This document shows, piece after piece, positions 51,947 to 64,000 of a stretch of DNA of 64,000 nt. The DNA comes from Paralichthys olivaceus (Eukaryota > Chordata > Actinopteri > Pleuronectiformes > Paralichthyidae). Each line of letters begins with the position of its first letter. The first letter of the stretch is position 1. The notes beneath the pieces are model-generated. The model did not search any database and was not told where the DNA came from. It saw nothing but the letters and a program-made list of their open reading frames with translations. The position numbers were made by a program, and so were the translations under genes. The DNA lies in assembly GCF_024713975.1 (NCBI RefSeq), contig NC_091094.1, positions 11,269,001-11,333,000 of the forward strand. Reading direction: 5' to 3'.

Positions 51947-54429
51947 TCACAGACACTGATTAGTTAATGCTACCAACTTTCAACTAAACAGCTGTGGCAT
52001 TTGCGTGCAGCTGTATACAAAGCAGTGTCCTTGCTTCATCCTGACGGCCTTTATTAGACGATGGATGACTGAACTCCTAATTTGCTTCGCTGTCAACTTG
52101 TGCAAGTTTTATCAATGAAGTCACAGTGTTGTTTTAATGATCTGGGTGCAATGGGGTGTACATTATTGGTTAATCATCATATATTCTCATGCTCAAGTTC
52201 ACTTTGCCATAAAATCAGTTTAAAAAGGTTGGATTTATGACTAAAACAAAACACTACCCCCCCCTCCCAAAAATTAAAACAAAACATCCCAAGACCTTGC
52301 CAGACCTTATGCTTCAACTAACAAAATGCCCATAGCGTTAGTCAGCACCCACAATCAAAGGTCAGACCTGGTTTGCTTCTTAATCACCCATCCTTTAAAT
52401 AGCAAGCCTACAGCTTTCTGGATTGAAGCTATTGTACATGAAGCTGTAGAAGGCAGTTTTTCCAGGTAAGCAGAGCTGGAATAGATTAATTTAGCCCATT
52501 GTCTTGAAATTAATAGGATCATTACTCTGTCTTATTCTGGGAATTATTCCTTTTTCTCTACTTTTCTTTGCCCTGAGTTTCAAGACAAGGTGTTAAAAAG
52601 GCTCAGTGTGCCGTTTATGTTGAGTGGCATTTTATTGTAGTGTCTGCAGCTCCGTCCGGGGCTGGTCTCAACCCCTGCAATACAGATATTTGGGACCTTG
52701 ATGGCATTCACAAAATTGACATGATATTGAAAGAGACATTTTGCTGTTGTTTGCTGGCTGGCTGTGAAAGAATAGACAGTACAGCCAGTGCATGCCTTTT
52801 ACAGATTGCATGCAGAAATTTGAATCACAGCCACACACTGTAAAATGTGCTCCTTAAGAACACTACTGCTGCTTCCATCAAATTTGAGTTTATAAGGATG
52901 TGTTCATGACGAACACTGTTATGCAGGCTTGAATTAAAAGGCTTTGTTGTATTGTTTTTTGGGGATTTATTATTGTCAACATTCTTAACAGGATGACCCC
53001 TTTCTTCTGCTCTTGACTCAAATCACATTGAGCAGAGTTAGTGACTTAAAAAAATCCTTAAGCTTTTGATCAATGGACTGAAAAGCTGTGAAGACATAAT
53101 AGGAAATATTACGCATGTGTATGTTCTCACTGTAACTGTTTAAAAGTGTGAATGGGAGCATGTGATACAACTTCTCGTTAATGGTGGGTTTAGCCTGGAG
53201 TGGTTAAAAAAAAAAAAAAAGTCTATGGCCAAATGGTTTGAAAACTAGACACCTACCTCTCCAAGGTGTGTGTGTTTGCATGTGTGTGCTCGCGTGTGTG
53301 TCGCTGGCAGCACATTGATCCATCACCGCTATAGAAAAAAATATTTCATTGTCACCTGCAGAACACAAAGCAGCAGAATAACTATGTGTAAATAAATATT
53401 GACACTTCATCAGTGGGTCACAGATAATGTTCTTCTTGGGGGTGATTGTGTATAATGTAATAAATTAAATGTAATAATTACATGAGGTGGAGCTGATTTG
53501 GATAGATGTCAGGGGTCAGCCATCTAGTGTAGTACAGTGAATTTGGAGCGGGCGTCCACTTTTTTGAATACCAGCTCCTCATTTGGAATTCAGAGTGTGG
53601 CCCTGTGCCTAGCCTCATCTCACTGAGAGGCTTTTTAATTTCTCCCCTTGTTGAAGTGATTATTCAAATAGCCATCCTTGAGATGCAGTTATCAGGATCC
53701 TGGAGGTATATGAGCCTCTGGCAACATGAAATGCCCATCACAGCACCCCCTCACCACCCTGTGTATTTGGACAGCACCCAACAGGTACCCTCCGTAGCAA
53801 CCCCTATTAGGCAGTTACCCTTGGGTAAGAAAATCCATTGTGATATGCGATTGGCAGATGGCAATTTATTCATGAGCATGGCTGATATTTTTTTGGCATG
53901 GTGTAGTGGGGATGCTGTTGGTCAAAGGCCTCTGTTTAGGTTTTTTATTTTTACAATGACTTATTTTTGGTCTGCATCCAATGTGTTGTTCTTTCTCAAT
54001 CCCTCTCTGCTCAGGAATGTGAAGTTATTTTAGGTTGGAATTTCTTTCTCTTTGCTTCATTGCCCGTCATCTTGTCCTTCAGTGCGTTTTTCACCTTGGA
54101 TAGGCAAAAAAAACAGGATCTTCCTTTCCTTTTAACAGCTGTTTACTCTGCGTGGAGTCTGGGCTGTCGTCTAACGCAGCTCGGGCCAAATGACTGGATG
54201 GTTTTGTTAGAAATTTCTCCCGGTACTCTGCTCATATCTAGCGTGAAGTTTTGCTCTTATGGTGGCTGTGTTGGTAAGAAGGGAATGGCTCAGTCTTCAT
54301 TAGCAACTCTGTGCATCACTAGAATGCAGATGAGCTATGAAGCCATTCATCTGTTGGAAATGCCTCCCTGATTCCAATTTGAATCTTGTTTGCAGTCACA
54401 TTGTGTGAGCCCACTTCTCCATGTTAAAG

Positions 54430-54760
54430 AAGTCTCTTTATGTGAGAGATCAGAGGGGGATAATTGCATTTAAGTGAACCTCATTTAGTGCTGGCCAGAG
54501 CAATTACTGTAACTGCAGTTCTAGGCATTTTTGGGGGCCTGGAGCAGCTGTCATTGAGTCTCTGTAGCAGAGATATCAAATGGTAAATAGAATGACATTG
54601 GCACGGCATCATGGGAACAACAGATCCTTGGATGGATTTTAATTAGTTTTTTGCAGGTTTTTGCGCAGCTCTTGATTCCATCCAAAGAAAAGCGTAATTA
54701 AAAATGACAATTAGAAATGCTTTATTCTATTGATGATTGAAAATATATGACTCTCAAGGT
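54430..54760. promoter_or_regulatory. Candidate conserved non-coding element
   Basis: Repeat-free, balanced sequence containing homeodomain-type cores (GCGTAATTAAAAATGACAAT, TTTTAATTAG) and AGCAATTACTGTAACTGCAG. The type is suggested by composition only. Conservation cannot be tested here. Confidence 0.3.
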
Positions 54761-57700
54761 GCTGTAAGGTGAAAAAAGCCCGCACCGTCTCTTCAGGCAA
54801 CCCCCCCCTGGGCTTGTGGGAGATATTTTATCATTAATGTTATTCAGGAGCCAAATTTGAGTTTTGCTCAGCTGGGTGCTTTAATCTATTTTTGCTGTAA
54901 ATTAATGAATTTTTAAAGAGCCCCTCGCTGGATACGGGTGGATGTGGGAATGCAGCACTGGTTCAGTTTTCAAACGAGCCTCTACTCCCCCCCCCACCCC
55001 TTTACCATCACCAGCCCTCCTCACGGGATGGAGAGAGCGAATTTACTGAAGCACTATACTTTCATTTTTTATTCATCCAACAATACACTGCCTAGCTAGT
55101 TCTCCTCATCCCACCTCCTCCCAGTCTATTGAGTTGAGTCTGTCAGTGAACTAGTCCTATATGCTCCAATTCATGTCCTGGTGTGGAGTTGTATGTGTGG
55201 ACATGAATCAGTGAGGGAAGCATGTGATGTTTAATTCAAATGGTTCATTCCCAATATTATCTGCACATTTGCTTAGATACGTGTCTTGTTTGAAAATGTT
55301 TAGCCTTTTATTTCCTCATTCTGGTTAATCATTACTACTGTAACTACCCACACAAGAGTCTGCTGGGTCAGTTTAATTTTGGTGTAAAAGAGGAATAAGA
55401 AAGTATAAGAGACAAAGGTGGGGTGGGGGTAGGCTGCTCCTGTACTTGATGGCAGTTTCTGTGACTCATTCCAGGCTCGTGGTAGCAAAAGACGACTACA
55501 TTTTGTTGTAAGTCCATTATAAATGTTTAGCTTGATCTTAATACATGAAGCGAAGAGTAAATATAAAAATAGATTATGTGCTGTGTGGTTGTAGTGCACT
55601 TAATGGGAAAACAAAATCGAGGACCACAAATAAACTCTCTTAAAGGAGGAGTTATTGTGATGCTTAATAACGTGTAAAATAAAAGAGATTTCAGAGTAAA
55701 TGCTGTATTCGTAGAAGCTGTGTGCATTTGAGAATTTACTAATGGGGGTGCTAATGAATAGCCAAGCCCTAAATGAATAAGACAGACTTGACTCTTCAAT
55801 CCTTGAAGGATTTAATAATTCATCGTATTGTATACTTTGTCCTTGAGTTCTGATAGGCCCTCAGCATCAGTATATTTTTCTTAAGCTTTTTTGTTCTTTA
55901 CTTGGAAAAAGCAATTGATATGCTTATACTGTATGATTCACACTCTTAGGAGACATTAGAGCTGTATGCAGCATGAGGAGCTTGCTAAGCTGACACAGCT
56001 TAAGTAATAAGAATGGGGTTTTCATCTTAGTATTTGGTATCTGATTTAATCATTACAGTGTCCCCTGTAGCAGATACAATATTCACTTTCAGGTTAAGTG
56101 GCAGAATACCTAGGTTAGACGGGGATTTATGTTGGTTTTGAACTGGGAAATTTTTTATCTAAAAATGGTATGACCAACAACTGCCTAAACAGTGCTGCTT
56201 TGTCTGCATATGAACAAACACAAAGCTGCGATTTATGACTATATTTAACCGTTTCTGTACTGTACTTCTGTAAGTGTCACAAGAAATGATAATTTAATAA
56301 GATGATATTTTCAGCTTTTACCTTAGGCTCCCTTCTGTGGACTGCATGCATGACATGAGAATTTAGAGGCGATACCATGGTAATGACAAGTGCAGCATCT
56401 TGTCTACCGTAAACCAGACATGATTAAATATGAAAATCTCTCTGCTCTGTGAGGCAGTGGTTGGTGCATGCGTACAAGCATAAGTAAACACTGCATGTTG
56501 TTTGCAGTTTACCAGCATTTAAGATTTACTGAGTCTTAATTCAAAGAGATAGTCTTGTGGGTCACAAATTACTTTCCCGAACTTGATCCATCTTCTCCTG
56601 GAAAGACTTCTGACTTCAACAGAAGATGGTCAGAAGTGCTGAGCAGAAGTGCTGAGCAATAAATTATATTTTCGTCATCATTGCCATATGAGCATGTGGA
56701 AAAAATCATGTCGTAAAAGACTGCCTGAGATTCTATGAATTAGAGAGAAAAGTAATTTTATTTACATGCACCATGTCACCACAAGGTTTTCAATACCATC
56801 ATAAGACTTGCGCACAGAGCCTGGGCCCAATGAACTGGAGAAACCTATCTTGAATGTTCTATACTGTGTTTTTGTGTCTGTTATGGTCGGGCTGCAGCCT
56901 CTCCTCTCTCTGAGGAGATGGACACATGCAGCAGACTGCACACAGGTGGTGGAGATAAGTGAGAAGTGACCATTTAACTTAAGCTGAACACAACTACGCT
57001 CTCAGCTCTGTAAATGTAATCAAAATCCCATGTTCAACAACTTTAGCTGCTCTGCTCTCACCCACTGTGGTTTGTTTTACACAACCACAGTGTGTGGTTA
57101 AGCTTAGAGTGAATTATTATGAACAAACAAACTAAAATAAAAGTTTTCTGTAAGTAGACTGCTAGCCTTATTTTTTTCTTGCGTTTTCAGATTTGTCAAA
57201 TGTTTGTAGACGTATAGCTACAAGGTGAGACAGCAACTCTAGCAGTGTTACCAGAGGGAGGTGGACAGAGGAGATGACCGATAGTGACTGATGTCCATGC
57301 ACTTCATTCACTCAGGATTTTCATGTTTATAATATTATTTAATTTATCCACATTATATTTATCATATTATAAATGTTTATATTATTATTACTTATTGATA
57401 TATTATATATTTGATACTAATGTAGTGACTTAATTCTGCTGTAAACATAATTGTTGCTGCTTAAGAAAGTAACTTAAATCACTCTAATCACTTTCTTGAT
57501 TTTATCAAAACAAAAAAAACCCAATGATTACAAGAACCAAAACACATTCATAAAAAACAAGATAAGGTATGTAGTATGAATAAAAATAGATAACTGTTGG
57601 ATGCATGGGCCATCTAGCTACCCTCATTAATTGCTGACAATTTAGTGGTGACTGTTAGGCCAGCCAGCCCGATGGCCGAAAAAGACATAGGAAATGTATG

Positions 57701-60700
57701 TGCACACCATACAAAATTCATATCGTCATCTGCAGTATTGAACTATGTTATCACACATTGCAGATTTTTCTCATATCATGCAGGTCAAAAACAGTTTTCA
57801 GTTAAAGGATGGTACAAAATTTGGCTTGGATTCAGACAAAGGGGCACATCCAGGAGTTTTTATTCATACCTTCTTTAACATTACAAGATGGGGTTTCTTT
57901 ATTTTTAGATATTTCCAAGTGAATAATTCATGGATCTTGATAAAAGAAACACTGTCATGAATGTATCTGATATCTATGGGGACTGATTTCTATACTTGAT
58001 TGAATTTGAGGGGACTACTGGCCCCTGGTGGAGGTATGCGCTCTACTGAGAGCTATTCTAGTCTCTTCTATGCTCGTTTGCTGCTGTGGTATTAGTATCT
58101 CTAAAGGAGGTGAGAAATCCAAGTCGCAATTATGTCAACTCTCATAGGTTTATTGGCTTATTCCTGTGTGCAATGTAGCAACAGCGAAGCATTTAATGTT
58201 TGAATGACAGTGTGCAAACTCAGAGAGGAAAGTCAGAGAGGCTCAGGTTTAATTAAGTTCACAGTTTTAAGCCTGCTTAGTGAGGTTAAATAGTGGAGTT
58301 TTGAGGATGTGGTTTGCTGCCACATCACTCAAGTTCATCCTCTGCTGACAGTAAAACATAGTGTTTGAGATTCTTAATAGATTCTTTCTTTTTTAGTTTC
58401 TATCTGTAGCTGCCAGGGGGTTGATTGTTGGGATTGGCCAGTGCAATCAGTCATAGCACACAAACACAGCCTGCCCTCATATGCAACTCGAATGACAGCT
58501 ACTCACAGGAGACCAGTCTTATGTAGAGTTTTATCTGCTTGCTGAGGATGAACATCTTAATGGACGTTTTGACGGTTCACTGAGCCATCGATGTGACAGG
58601 ATTTCTCCCAATGCTGCTGATGGTCTGTCCGACAATGACAGACGGGTCTGAGTCAATGTGCTTGTGAGTGAGAGAGATCATGAGCATTTAGATATTAAAT
58701 GTCGTAGTGGGAAATTACATTTTTTTTGGTTTCATTATGAAACTGTGGTGGACCGCCACAGTCGATTAATAGGAATCACTGGACTGATCACTTATCATGA
58801 AATCACAAGACAGGCATGTTTCGGCAGCCTTGTGTTGGTTGATCAGACTTGAAAGCGGTGTGTAGCTTCTCTGTTTGTTTTGTGATTTCAGACAATGTTA
58901 ATATAGGCTAGTCCCGAAATAGCTTCATGTAGAAGTTGGAGAGTGTGTGTGATGCAGTGTGTGAGGCTCATGATCTGTAGGGGCGAGTGCCAAGTTTTGC
59001 AGATGTGGGGTTGGTTGAGAAGGAGCTGCGGTGAATCTGCTAGACCCGATGATTAAACACTTTTTCTTCGTAGCAGTTGTGTATGCCTCATTATCCTCTG
59101 CATGCTCAGCAGAATCACACGTCAAAACCCCTCTTTGTTGTCGTCATTTGTTGTTTTTTTTCTGTGTGAAAACTGATGGATTAGCCTTAGATGTAGTACT
59201 TGGAATCTCCATCTGTGATTCAGAAAACCCCTAACAGAGGCCAAGGATTCTCTCGGTGGAGTTGGAGGAAATGTTGATCTGCGAGGATCAGGAAACCCAC
59301 ACAAGTGATGACTCGCTCTTGCCCCATCTTTCCCACCCCATTTCTCTGTCTTGCTCTCACACGTAGTCTGCATCTTGATTATTGTTAAATTTTGTATCTG
59401 CACTTATTTTTCTTTATCTCTCTCTGCGCTGTTCTCTCCGGTGCTCTTCACTTAGCAAACAACACGTCTGTAGAGAATTCTGAAGAATGCATCTTGTTAC
59501 TCAGATGAGTCATACTTCCTCTGGCCTGCATGCCTCTCCCTCAGGGTGGATGAATGAGAGGGCGGAGAGGTTAGCAGGGGGAGGGGCTCAATGGCTGAGG
59601 CGACGTGATCTGTGCCAGTTGCTCAATGTAATTAAGTATCGGTGTGTTTGGCTCGAGACGTGCACATAAGCTCTCCCTCAAAATGTGGTCATCCCTGGGT
59701 GGCTGTGTGACTGATGACTTTGACCAGGCTGAGTCACTGCGTTCAAAAAAAGTAACTGTTTTTGGAAATCTCAGGCCTGGCTCTGACCCCTCAAGTTGAC
59801 TGCTTTGCCATGGTGCCGTGGTCCTGGGAGTAAAGCCCTGGGCCTTGGTACTGAAGAGGAAAACTTCACCTGCAATCGGAGAAATCTTCCTTACTTAAGA
59901 CATTTATATGGATGGATCAAGGGACTGTAGAGGAGTTTGCATGCAGTTACAAGACTGAAATGCTCCTCAGGAGGCAAAACTACAATATGATTTTGTCAGT
60001 GTAAATTTCTAATACTCTAAACTTCTGCATCCATAATCATCCAACTTGATTATCTTTATGATACTGATGAAATAGTAGTAGTAAACCATTAGGCCCTCTT
60101 AGCTCCAGCGCTGTCTCTCCCATACCTGCTCTTCTTGGTCTCCTGCCAAAATCTATGACTCACAGGAGACTGAGTGACCTACTTTTTCAGTCTTACAGGA
60201 GTGCCAGAAGGTCTTTTTTATTTGCAAGACAATACACTGGGTAAATATAAGTCAATTAAAATGCACTTAATGCACCCATTTTTGGATTTAAGCGCCTAAG
60301 GGCTGTGTCAGCATGGCAGCAACCTCAGAGGATTCCTTTCATTATCACAAGGAAAGAAGATACGTAGTAAACAGTCGAGCTTTGATATCTCATTAGAAGC
60401 AAACTGAGTTTAAGGCCACACTGGCTCTCATCAAGCCAATTTAAAAACAAAACTCATTTAAGGGCTCTCATGATCCTGAAATGTCTGTGTGCTTTTATAT
60501 TGCACATTCCTGGTTTATCCAGGTTGTCACAGATTTTGGTTGTACATGTAGACAAAGCATTTATCTACATGAATCTGTGAAAGCAGCCCTGAGGCCTTGT
60601 TAGTTTGTTTTAGTAATGATAGAGTTTTGGTTTGAACAGTTGCTCTTAAATATGATTTGTATTAGGGTGGGAGATTAAAGGTTTGGGTACAGAGACTCTC

Positions 60701-63700
60701 CATAAATCCTGGTTTACAGTTTGCCTACCTCCAGAAGAGAAAACAGCAATGAGATCAAAGGCCATAAGATCACTCGGATGGTGTGATGGTTTTACCATTT
60801 TTTTTATCGGAGAGAGATGCCGCTTTTCAGCAGACGGAATTTCCACTTTAATCGCTTAGCTGTTTTGGTTGTGTCTGTCTCTCATTGATGCAGCAACAAA
60901 CTGTGCCGTTGAATGCTGTGTCGCCGCTGCTCTTTTCCCTTCTACAAGGCTTGGCTGCTTTGATATGTCAGTTTTGTTTTAGTCTGCCGCCTTCGTCTTG
61001 ACATGATTGGCCCCGCTCGCTCCGACCTCCTGGAAACCCCCCGGCATGCCCGCCCCAGGGTGTGTGTTCAGTCATTTATTCGGCTTCCTCTAAAAGACTG
61101 CCATGCCTTCACTTCCCTTCTAGTTTCCCTCCTCTTATTAAGATGCCAAAGGCTGAGCAGAGTTTGGTCTGAAAGGCTTAGTGCTGGGGCAGTTACTGGT
61201 GTGTACAGTGGGAGGTTAGGGAGGGACTATGAGCATGGGGACTTAAATGACTTAATGTGTGCTGTACAGCCCAGCCACACTTCAGCTAAGTTTTGCAGTC
61301 AGCTCACAGTGCCCTGACTTCAGCCTTTTTTGTGTTCAGCCCAGCGAACGAAATTTAAAATGATGCTCTGCAATTGCCTATAATTGGAGAGGAGCATATT
61401 ATCAAGTCTTTGATAAATGTTGATTGCTGCTTGGGTTTATGCCTGATAATCCCTATTTAGTAGTCCGAAATGACTGCCTTTTTAAAACCTTTTTTTTTTT
61501 TTTATCTCATCTGTTTTCTCCGTTGAGTTTTGTCATGTTTTTGCTTTTTTAAGAGGTCCCTGCAGTGAACCACTTTGACCACCACTCAGACATTTTGATT
61601 TCCATCTTTTCTGTTAACAAGCATTTTGCTTTCAGTGAAATCCGTCTGGTGCCTTTTATAAAGCCCAACATGAAATTGCTCTGTCCAAAAGCACATGCTA
61701 TAAGCTCAGTCTGCTACAAAAAGTATTGCCTTTTATTTCCTGGTTATGTCATTTACTGGAACATTGGTGCTAAACCGAGGAGCAGGGCTACAATTCAACA
61801 CTGTTTGTACTGGTGCCAATTAATTATTTGTGGTCTTGCCTCCAGCTCAAAATGTTGTCACAACCAAAAATTTGATACGGCACCACACATTATTTGCCAT
61901 GTAGCGACACATAAGCCAGTCACAAGAAAGGCAGAACTGTATCGAACTACATCAATTAAGCTTAAAGTCACATTTTTAAATGCTTTTCAAGTAGAGGTTG
62001 CACATTGCTGATATAAATGAGTACGACTTGATATAGATACAGTGTTCAACATACTTTTTGAAAAAAAGATGTGCATCACTGTACTACTGACTGTAGGTGA
62101 AGGAAAGAAGAATATGACAATTAGACAGAATTTGCTCATATCAGTAGGACGAGTGAGTTTTTAGCAGCAATTCTGACTATTATCACCATCCCAAACTAGA
62201 TTAAATTAAATATGTATTAAGAAAAATACCTTTAACACTTTGAATACCTGGTTCATTGTAAGCAGAAGAAGTGCATAGTTGGCATGTATTTAAATACACA
62301 AACATACCAAAAAAAGGTACAAAAAAGGTTAATTTAATATGCACTACATCAAGCAAAATGATTCCAGAAATCATGAGAAAACAGATAAATGATTAATTAT
62401 ACAAAGCTAACAAAATTTAGAATATAACCTTGAAAATGTTTACTTCTTAAATCAACATGAGCTATTACAATAAAATTCAGTTGGAATTTTTTGTAGTATG
62501 TTTAGATTGAGGCTGTCTGTTGTGTGGTGGCAATCGGGGGTTCATATGACGTCAACACCACCACAAACACCGCCGTCACCACCTTTATTTCTGTAGACAG
62601 TGCAACAGTTGCAAAAACGCTTTCATAGTGAAACACTAAAAAGTCATTTGAGGCCATTGATGTCTTGGCAACAGATTGTGGTTTCACACTCATCTCACCA
62701 TGCAGTTAGTAGGTTTGACAACCTGAATATATCAGTTCATCTGTGATACATTTTGGTTTGATAAGAGTCCCTAAGCTTTGTAGGTACTTCTGCTGGACTT
62801 TTTTAAGGTGGGTAGAGGAACCTTCAAGAATTGTTTTATATTATACCTGATAAATAACTTGCATAACTGCCTGGGTTATAGATTATATGAGTGATTGGTT
62901 CAATATGGAAATTTGTTATTCATTTTTTGCCATGGCAAGCTGTCATAGAAAAAGTTACCAGTGGAATCAGTGATAAGATTCCGGTAATGTGCTGCTACAT
63001 ACTTGCACTCTCTCTCAGTGGTTAGCACTTTCAATTCCGTGACGCCAAAAATGACATCATCACGTCTCTTGTGCTTATCCATAGCAACAGTCGACAAGGA
63101 GGGTTAATCAAAGAATTGCAAAACGTAGTTGATCAACTTAACTGGTATATGTCGTAAGCATGGAAGTTGAATGAAGTAGGCCTATTTCAGCAATCATCAA
63201 TAGCAACCAACCTAATTTATTTTATTCACCAACAAATAATTGAATTTGTATTTGATGAGTGGCTTGTGCTAATTTAGGACTAATGAATATAAATCTAAAT
63301 TCATCTATGCTGGTTCTAATGGTGAAACCTTCTGAGAATATCCGTCTTTAAGTCTTGAAATAAAAATAATGTCTCTTTACTTATCTGCTGAGTAAGCCCT
63401 CGCATGCATATGAGTCATAGTTGGGGAATGAGTAGAATTTTCCTCCTCGATATGATGCAGTCAATGATTTTCAAGACTGCTCATAGCAGCAGAATGTGTT
63501 TGATGGTTATTATTTCAAGAAGATATGGACAAGAGGATATAAAGTTTTACTTATAAAATATTTCATTTCTTGACTTTTTTATACTCCATAGTTTGCAGGT
63601 CATTGAGGGTTAGTGCTGTTTCATTATATTGTGGTCTGTGGTCAGTGGGTAACCATACAGGTCAGGAGCTTGTTCGGTATAGGTCTTGCTGCCCTTCTCT

Positions 63701-64000
63701 TTCACCATGAGTCATGTCGCATGGCGCATGCTGCACCACTTTCACCAATGAGTCATCCTGAACAAAAGCATCTCATGTGAAGGCGACCAAAAAGGAAACA
63801 TGGATTCTTTTTTTTGTGGGTTTTTTTTTTTAGCAAAGTATGTGACATTTACTCATTGCTGACCAAGAACTATACATGCTATTTGTGCTTATTGTAAATA
63901 GTGGTGCAACTGCATTGAAGTATAATACTCTATCAACTTATCTTAAAAATAAAAATAAATATTTTAAACACTCTGTCTCACCCTAATTGACCAAATAATG

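Larger units (their letters stand above)
50946..64000 (+). other. Long putative intron 1 of the CpG-island gene
   Basis: No exon with conserved protein sequence is visible. Long open frames at 53605-54033 and 53967-54371 lack family motifs and good splice sites. Mixed-complexity stretches at about 54430-54760, 59540-59760 and 61340-61460 look like candidate conserved non-coding elements. Confidence 0.45.

Noticed and set aside
53605-54371. Two overlapping open frames of 142 and 134 codons with hydrophobic runs
   Set aside because: They overlap in different frames, show no family motif, lack matching splice sites, and have the codon pattern of T-rich intron sequence.

Overview
The window is vertebrate nuclear DNA, most likely from a teleost (probably percomorph-like) fish. 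All recognisable genes are split by GT-AG introns, intergenic DNA is AT-rich with isolated CpG islands, and the introns and spacers are full of fish-type interspersed repeats: tRNA-derived SINEs, hAT and Tc1/mariner remnants, non-autonomous DNA elements and CA/TA microsatellites. I saw no prokaryotic operon, CRISPR array, phage or viral gene. Exon joins were worked out by hand from splice sites. Reading frame was followed through every junction, and five genes close from start to stop without a break.

Layout: the 3' part of a C2H2 zinc-finger gene (znf362, +, 600-4455); a 5 kb repeat-rich spacer with a local duplication; an alpha-1,3-galactosyltransferase gene (a3galt2, +, core exons 12912-15015, 5' exons uncertain); a 16-exon coiled-coil gene (ccdc30-like, -, 17054-27071, 665 aa); a PMP22-family tetraspan gene (emp3, +, 30989-32467, 165 aa); a FAM83-family gene (probably fam83e, +, 34127-38694, 640 aa); utp3/SAS10 (+, 40397-44508, 16 exons, 469 aa); and ppcs (-, 44958-46352, 321 aa), tail-to-tail with utp3. 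From 50.4 kb a strong CpG island carries what looks like the first, probably untranslated, exon of another + strand gene. Its donor is at 50946 and its next exon must lie beyond the window. The remaining 13 kb reads as one long intron with scattered stretches that look like conserved non-coding sequence.

The genes do not form one pathway. They include a transcription factor, a Golgi glycosyltransferase, a coiled-coil protein, a membrane tetraspan, a CK1-anchoring scaffold, a small-subunit processome factor and the second enzyme of CoA synthesis. From memory, human orthologues of znf362/a3galt2 lie together on 1p35 and those of ccdc30/ppcs together on 1p34. Human EMP3 and FAM83E both lie on 19q13.33, and UTP3 is an intronless gene on 4q. 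The fish arrangement therefore joins blocks that are separate in human. I found no undescribed biological system here. The most interesting points are the intron-rich utp3, this gene order, the unassigned CpG-island gene and several well-delimited transposon remnants.
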